From positions 1 through 37,917 of the forward strand of contig NZ_JANIBL010000050.1 of the NCBI RefSeq assembly GCF_024505055.1: a DNA stretch of 37,917 bases, read 5' to 3'. The translations under genes were made by a program, and so were the position numbers. This document shows, one piece after another, positions 34,019 through 37,917 of the stretch (positions are counted from its first letter, which is position 1; the number at the start of each line of letters is the position of its first letter). This DNA is from Methylomonas rosea. GTDB taxonomy: Bacteria > Pseudomonadota > Gammaproteobacteria > Methylococcales > Methylomonadaceae. A model generated the notes under the pieces. It did not search any database. It was not told the DNA's origin and saw only the letters and a list, made by a program, of their open reading frames with translations.

Positions 34019-35557
34019 TCAGCGGCGGCTTTCTTTTTGTACGGCCCGGAAGCGCTTTTCCATGGCCTGCTTAAACTCGCCGGGCATGACGGCTTTAAGC
34101 TGAATCGCTTCGGCGGCGGTTTGGAAAGAGCCGTAAATTACCACGTATTTTTCCTGTTCGCCTTGTTTGATGGGATAGAACTTCAGGCCGTCGCGGTAAT
34201 CGGCGTATTTTTTTTGGAAACGCAGCGCCGCATCTTTACTGGACAGTACCATGACTTGCAGCGTGAAGTTGCCGGCCGGTTGCGCCATGATCCAGTCCTG
34301 ATCGCTGCCTTCGAAGGCGGGTTTGACAGGTTTGTGTTCCACGGGCTTGGTCGCGGCTTGGACTGGCGGCGGCTCTATAGCGGGCGTTGCAGGTTTTTCC
34401 GGCTGCGGCTCGGGTTTGGGTTCCGGAGGGCTGGCTGCGGCAGGTGCACTAATAGTTTCGCTGGCAATGGGCTGGCTTGTCGGCTGTTTGTCCGCTTTAT
34501 TTGGAACAGGATTGGCGGGCTTGGATTTTTCCTGAACGGGGGCAACGGCGACCGCATCAATATTTGGCAACGGTTCCGGCTCGGTAGCTTTAGGTTCTGG
34601 CAATGCTGCAACCGGGGTTGGTGCTATTGGTATCTCATTTGCCGGAACCGATGGCTCTACGAGCGCAGGTGTTGCCGGAACGGGCAGGTTTTCGATCACA
34701 AGCTTGCTGGTGTTTTCGCTTTGGCTGGCAAGTGGCGCATTGATAGTGGGCTGTTCAATAATCCTGTCCAGCGGCAATAAAGATTGCACCGCATAGCCGG
34801 CTCCGGTTAAAACGCCGGCGATTGCCAACCATAATCCCACCTTGCTGCGCTTTTGGCTTTGGTAATTAGCCAATTTAGGCAATTGCGCGAGAATCTTGCC
34901 GGGGATGCCGTTGCTGGCGCGGTATAAATCCTCGATCAGGCTCTCGCTGATGGCGTTGAATGAAACCACCGCGCCCGGTTGCGCCGACAGGTTTTGCAAA
35001 TACTCGCCGCATTGCTTTTTGCTGAGCGGCGGCAGTTCGATGAAATGACATTCTTCCACCCGTTTGTCGGTGCCGCTTTTGATGTGGAATTGATCGTGAT
35101 TCATCGCTAACACCAGTCGCAAACCCGGTAGCGATTCGGCAAACTCGATCAGCATCGTGATCAAGCCGGGAACCAAGTTGCCGGCATCGTCGATCAGCAG
35201 CACCACTTTTTGTTTGGCGCATTTGTCGCGCAACGCGCTTAGATCGAAAGCCGAAGCCTTGGCGATGTTCAGGCCGCGTAATAAAGCATTGATCAGGCTT
35301 TCGAAGCTGGAGTCGGCTGAGGCAGGCAGCAACACTACCTCCCACATATCTTTACGATTTTGCCTGACAGTCTCCAATAGCGTGGTTTTACCGATGCCTT
35401 CCGGGCCGCAGACGATCAGCGATTGCTGTAAATTGGCCAGCAAGTGCAGCAGCAAATCCAGTTTTTGTGAGCGCTCCAGCGTTATCAAGGCCCGTTCGGT
35501 ATTGTTGACCACGGAGCGCTTTTGGTAACTGTAAGTCAGGTCGTCGTTATCCAGCAT
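34019..35557 (-). CDS. damX: DamX-like AAA ATPase with membrane anchor and SPOR domain
   Basis: The 512-residue protein has an AAA-type ATPase with Walker A GPEGIGKT (51-58) and Walker [11 protein letters not shown], then one membrane helix near residues 240-262. A long proline/glutamate/alanine-rich linker (about 270-420) and a C-terminal SPOR domain (about 430-505) that binds denuded peptidoglycan at the division site complete it. This is the layout of DamX, which takes part in cell division. It overlaps aroB by 11 bases, and the order aroK-aroB-damX-hemE is typical in gammaproteobacteria. Confidence 0.85.
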   Translation of the reverse strand: MLDNDDLTYSYQKRSVVNNTERALITLERSQKLDLLLHLLANLQQSLIVCGPEGIGKTTLLETVRQNRKDMWEVVLLPASADSSFESLINALLRGLNIAKASAFDLSALRDKCAKQKVVLLIDDAGNLVPGLITMLIEFAESLPGLRLVLAMNHDQFHIKSGTDKRVEECHFIELPPLSKKQCGEYLQNLSAQPGAVVSFNAISESLIEDLYRASNGIPGKILAQLPKLANYQSQKRSKVGLWLAIAGVLTGAGYAVQSLLPLDRIIEQPTINAPLASQSENTSKLVIENLPVPATPALVEPSVPANEIPIAPTPVAALPEPKATEPEPLPNIDAVAVAPVQEKSKPANPVPNKADKQPTSQPIASETISAPAAASPPEPKPEPQPEKPATPAIEPPPVQAATKPVEHKPVKPAFEGSDQDWIMAQPAGNFTLQVMVLSSKDAALRFQKKYADYRDGLKFYPIKQGEQEKYVVIYGSFQTAAEAIQLKAVMPGEFKQAMEKRFRAVQKESRR

Positions 35558-36632
35558 AGCCGTTCAAGGTTGCCTGCAATTGCGCCAGATCGACGTTGAC
35601 GGGGAGAGAGGCTTTGCCGACCGCTTCCAGCAAAATCACCCGAATTTTGCCGTCGACATTTTTCTTATCCACGGCCATCAAGTCCACATATTGCTCGGTC
35701 GTCATTTCCTTAGGCGGCGTGGCAGGCAAGTTGGCGGCCTTGAATACGGCGATAATACGATTGACGTCGGCATCGTTCAGCCAACCCAGGCGCCGCGACA
35801 AGTCGGCGGCAAAACAAGTGCCGATGGCCACCGCCTCGCCATGCAGGTAATGACCGTAACCGCTGCCGGTTTCGATGGCGTGGCCGAAGGTGTGGCCTAG
35901 ATTTAGCGTGGCGCGCACGCCGGATTCGAACTCGTCTTCGCCGACAACTTCGGCTTTATTGATGCAGGATCGCTCGATGGCACAAGCCAACGCATCTTTA
36001 TCGCGCGCCAGTAATTTCGGCATATTGGTTTCCAGCCATTCCAAAAACGCCGGGTCACGGATCAGACCGTATTTAATGACTTCCGCCAAGCCGGCAGACA
36101 GCTGTCTGTCGTCCAGGGTATCCAGCACGTCAGCGTCGGCGATGACGCATTGCGGTTGATAAAACGCGCCTATCATATTTTTACCCAGCGGATGGTTCAC
36201 GCCGGTTTTGCCGCCGACAGAAGAATCGACCTGGGCCAATAAAGTGGTGGGAATTTGAATAAAAGCGATGCCGCGTTGATAACAAGCCGCCGCAAAGCCG
36301 CCCATGTCGCCGATCACACCACCGCCCAAGGCAATCAAAGTGGCGTTGCGGCTAAATTTTTTGGCGAGCAATTGATCGAAGATTTTTTCCAAATATTCGA
36401 GCGTTTTGTACTGCTCGCCGTCTGGGAGAATGACTGTTTCGACTTGATAGTCGCCGCCCAATGCCGTCTGCAATTTGGCCAGATAAAGCGGGGCGATAGT
36501 CTCGTTGGTGACAATCAATATTTGCTTGGAGCGAATATGTTTGGTCAACAGTTCCGCTTGCGTCAGTAAGCCGGCGCCAATGTAAATCGGGTAACTTCTG
36601 TCGTTATTTAGTGCAACTTGCAATTCTTTCAT
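35547..36632 (-). CDS. aroB: 3-dehydroquinate synthase
   Basis: The 361-residue enzyme makes 3-dehydroquinate from DAHP in the shikimate pathway. The NAD-binding region has [15 protein letters not shown] and [19 protein letters not shown], the substrate region has [19 protein letters not shown], and the zinc ligands include E in VIKYGLI and H in [10 protein letters not shown]. Length is standard (362 in E. coli). Its ATG overlaps the end of aroK by 29 bases, and its end overlaps damX. Confidence 0.95.
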   Translation of the reverse strand: MKELQVALNNDRSYPIYIGAGLLTQAELLTKHIRSKQILIVTNETIAPLYLAKLQTALGGDYQVETVILPDGEQYKTLEYLEKIFDQLLAKKFSRNATLIALGGGVIGDMGGFAAACYQRGIAFIQIPTTLLAQVDSSVGGKTGVNHPLGKNMIGAFYQPQCVIADADVLDTLDDRQLSAGLAEVIKYGLIRDPAFLEWLETNMPKLLARDKDALACAIERSCINKAEVVGEDEFESGVRATLNLGHTFGHAIETGSGYGHYLHGEAVAIGTCFAADLSRRLGWLNDADVNRIIAVFKAANLPATPPKEMTTEQYVDLMAVDKKNVDGKIRVILLEAVGKASLPVNVDLAQLQATLNGYAG

Positions 36633-37158
36633 GATCTTCTAAAGCAGCCTGATATTGCTGCAAAATGGTTTTAACCACGGTTTTAGTGGGCAATACGCCG
36701 GAGTCGATTTTGAAGTCGGCGCATTCCGTATACAGCGGGTCGCGTTGTGCCAGCAAGGTTTGCAGGCGTTGTCTGGGGTTATCGGTGCGTAGTAGCGGGC
36801 GTTGGGTATCGTGTTTGGTGCGATGCAAGATTTTGTCGATAGAGCAGTGCAGATACACCACAAAACCGTTTTGCTTTAATGCTGCCCGATTTTCGGGCAT
36901 TAATACCGCGCCGCCACCGGTAGCCATCACTATCCCTTGCAACGCCGATAAATGACGGATCACGGTTTGCTCGCGCATCCGGAAGCCTTCTTCGCCTTCG
37001 TAGGAGAAGATCGTCGGAATGTCCACGCCCGTGCATTCCTCGATGACTCTATCGCTGTCGTAGAACGGCCATTGCAAGGCTTTTGCAAGCTGTTTGCCTA
37101 TAGTGGTTTTACCCACCCCCATCAGGCCGATCAAATAGATATTTGCCGCTGGTTTCAT
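36604..37158 (-). CDS. aroK: Shikimate kinase
   Basis: The 184-residue P-loop kinase phosphorylates shikimate with ATP. Walker A is [11 protein letters not shown], the shikimate-binding residues are in YDSDRVIEE (the DxD-like motif) and ATGGGAVL, and a lid arginine region lies near [15 protein letters not shown]. Length and order match AroK. It starts at ATG 37158 and leads the aroK-aroB-damX-hemE operon; the promoter must lie in the repeat-rich gap to its right. Confidence 0.95.
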   Translation of the reverse strand: MKPAANIYLIGLMGVGKTTIGKQLAKALQWPFYDSDRVIEECTGVDIPTIFSYEGEEGFRMREQTVIRHLSALQGIVMATGGGAVLMPENRAALKQNGFVVYLHCSIDKILHRTKHDTQRPLLRTDNPRQRLQTLLAQRDPLYTECADFKIDSGVLPTKTVVKTILQQYQAALEDHERIASCTK

Positions 37159-37253
37159 TGCATTGGCTAGTTACGCGCATTAAAAACCGGAGCATTATGC
37201 CCACTTTTTGCAGGGAGTTAAATTTTAGATGCCGGGCGTTAGCTTTTGAGGGG

Positions 37254-37373
37254 CTCTAAAAATTAAAGGAATCCCCTTCTATCATCGGGAGAAGGAGGGG
37301 GGTGAGTAACATAAAAATAGGAAATTCACCTTATTTAATTCTCCTCACCCCAACCCTCTCCATCAGGAGAGGA
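37254..37373. repeat. Repeat cluster upstream of aroK
   Basis: CTCTAAAAATTAAA (37254-37267) equals the left end of the element between hpnN and motA. Two copies of the CCCTC/GAGGG repeat follow in opposite orientation: one at 37270-37307 (read on the minus strand as CTCACCCCCCTCCTTCTCCC) and one at 37341-37373 (CTCCTCACCCCAACCCTCTC, then a GGAGAGG arm). A partial copy of the right arm (ATCAGGAGAGGTAGTTATT) recurs at about 37432-37450. The whole gap 37159-37453 otherwise holds no gene. Confidence 0.65.
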
Positions 37374-37453
37374 AGTTTATTGGTCAACTACTCCCGACAT
37401 TGACTAGCCTCGTGCATCCATACAGTCGTCAATCAGGAGAGGTAGTTATTTTC

Positions 37454-37801
37454 CTAAGTTTTTACTGTATCTCTTAACTCAAGAATAGTCAGATGAATGG
37501 CTCCCATCACGGCAGGCATGTCTTGTAAAACCTCGTGATTCCAAAATCTCAACACTCGATACCCCAGCTGTTGCAAATAATGGCTTCTGTTTTGATCGTA
37601 TTCCTGTTGCTCGGCATGCTGCCCACCATCAACTTCAATTACCAACTTGGGTTCCAGGCAAACAAAATCAACGATGAATGGGCCGATAACCTGCTGTCTA
37701 CGAAATTTACAGCCCAGTAATTGCCGATTCCTGAGCTGTTGCCAAATCACTCGTTCTGCGTCGGTTTGATTTTTGCGTAGTGAACGGGTCAATTCTTTCA
37801 T
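37454..37801 (-). CDS. DUF559 (Vsr-like endonuclease fold) protein
   Basis: The 115-residue protein begins with MKELTRSLRKNQTDAE and has WQQLRNRQLLGCKFRRQQ, the core VDFVCLEPKLVIEVDGGQH and YRVLRFWNHEVL, the full DUF559 signature. The family has a restriction-endonuclease-like PD-(D/E)xK fold related to the very short patch repair nuclease. The D and E/D in VDFVC and VIEVDG are the expected catalytic acids. Its biological role is unknown. AAGG lies 8 bases before ATG 37801. Palindromic repeats flank it on both sides (37254-37373 and 37823-37857). Confidence 0.85.
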   Translation of the reverse strand: MKELTRSLRKNQTDAERVIWQQLRNRQLLGCKFRRQQVIGPFIVDFVCLEPKLVIEVDGGQHAEQQEYDQNRSHYLQQLGYRVLRFWNHEVLQDMPAVMGAIHLTILELRDTVKT

Positions 37802-37822
37802 TGCAAAAGCCTTTTTTGGATT

Positions 37823-37857
37823 CCCTCACCCCTGCCCTCTCCCGAGGGGAGAGGGGG
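37823..37857. repeat. CCCTC...GAGGG palindromic repeat upstream of the DUF559 gene
   Basis: CCCTCACCCCTGCCCTCTCCC is followed by GAGGGGAGAGGGGG; CCCTCTCCC pairs with GGGGAGAGGG around a short loop. It belongs to the family seen at 25200-25232 and 37270-37373. The last bases of the window, CTCCCTCTCCC, may begin a further copy. Confidence 0.7.
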
Positions 37858-37917
37858 AAATTAAACATGAGCCAATATGTAATACTTAAATCCCGTGCAG
37901 ACCTTGCTCCCTCTCCC

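Overview
The window looks like chromosomal DNA of a gammaproteobacterial methanotroph of the Methylococcaceae type, with Methylomonas-like genomes the closest impression. The grounds are indirect. There is a sucrose-phosphate synthase / sucrose-phosphate phosphatase / amylosucrase cluster of the kind known from these bacteria, an HpnN-type hopanoid transporter, a gammaproteobacterial aroK-aroB-damX-hemE block, and many short GC-rich palindromic repeats. No methane oxidation gene is present, so this assignment is inference.

Layout, left to right. (1) 1-6048 is an ion-homeostasis locus with two arms. On the minus strand lie a MarR-type regulator and a NhaD Na+/H+ antiporter that runs off the left edge. 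On the plus strand lie a ClC-type chloride transporter whose gating glutamate is alanine, and a CPA2-type cation/proton antiporter. Nearly identical tandem operator-like sites (period 15, core AAACAnTGTTT) lie upstream of each arm, suggesting control by the MarR protein. Between the arms are two small lipoprotein-like ORFs and a decayed transposase end. (2) 6284-13119, all minus strand, holds sps, spp and amylosucrase, then a secreted GH5 glucanase-like enzyme. (3) 13167-16072 is a gene graveyard: a small membrane ORF, the N-terminus of a CPA2 antiporter, a broken opgC, a broken response regulator and a FecR remnant. (4) 16264-18361 holds a small unknown gene behind a strong sigma-54 promoter match, a DUF2490 outer-membrane-like protein and an unknown small membrane-anchored protein.

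(5) 18560-20122 encodes a two-domain kinase (APH-like plus P-loop kinase). 20441-24984 is uppP, a Na+/Ca2+ exchanger and hpnN in one direction. A roughly 170-bp element with terminal inverted repeats follows, then motA and motB, then a membrane-anchored SAM methyltransferase. (6) 27892-31709, minus strand, is an O-antigen initiation trio resembling wbpK-wbpL-wbpM: a 4-reductase/epimerase, a polyprenyl-phosphate HexNAc-1-P transferase and a membrane 4,6-dehydratase. UppP supplies the recycled carrier lipid such a pathway needs. (7) 31813-32701 holds a DUF411 metal-binding protein and YjbQ. (8) 32932-37158, minus strand, is aroK-aroB-damX-hemE, with overlapping genes up to damX. (9) 37254-37917 is a DUF559 nuclease-like gene bracketed by CCCTC/GAGGG palindromic repeats.

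The parts most worth following up are the twin-operator ion locus with its altered ClC, the sigma-54-driven small gene, the DUF559 gene inside a palindromic-repeat cluster with related solitary repeats elsewhere, and the stretch of decaying genes between the sucrose and sigma-54 regions. No rRNA, tRNA or CRISPR array was seen.
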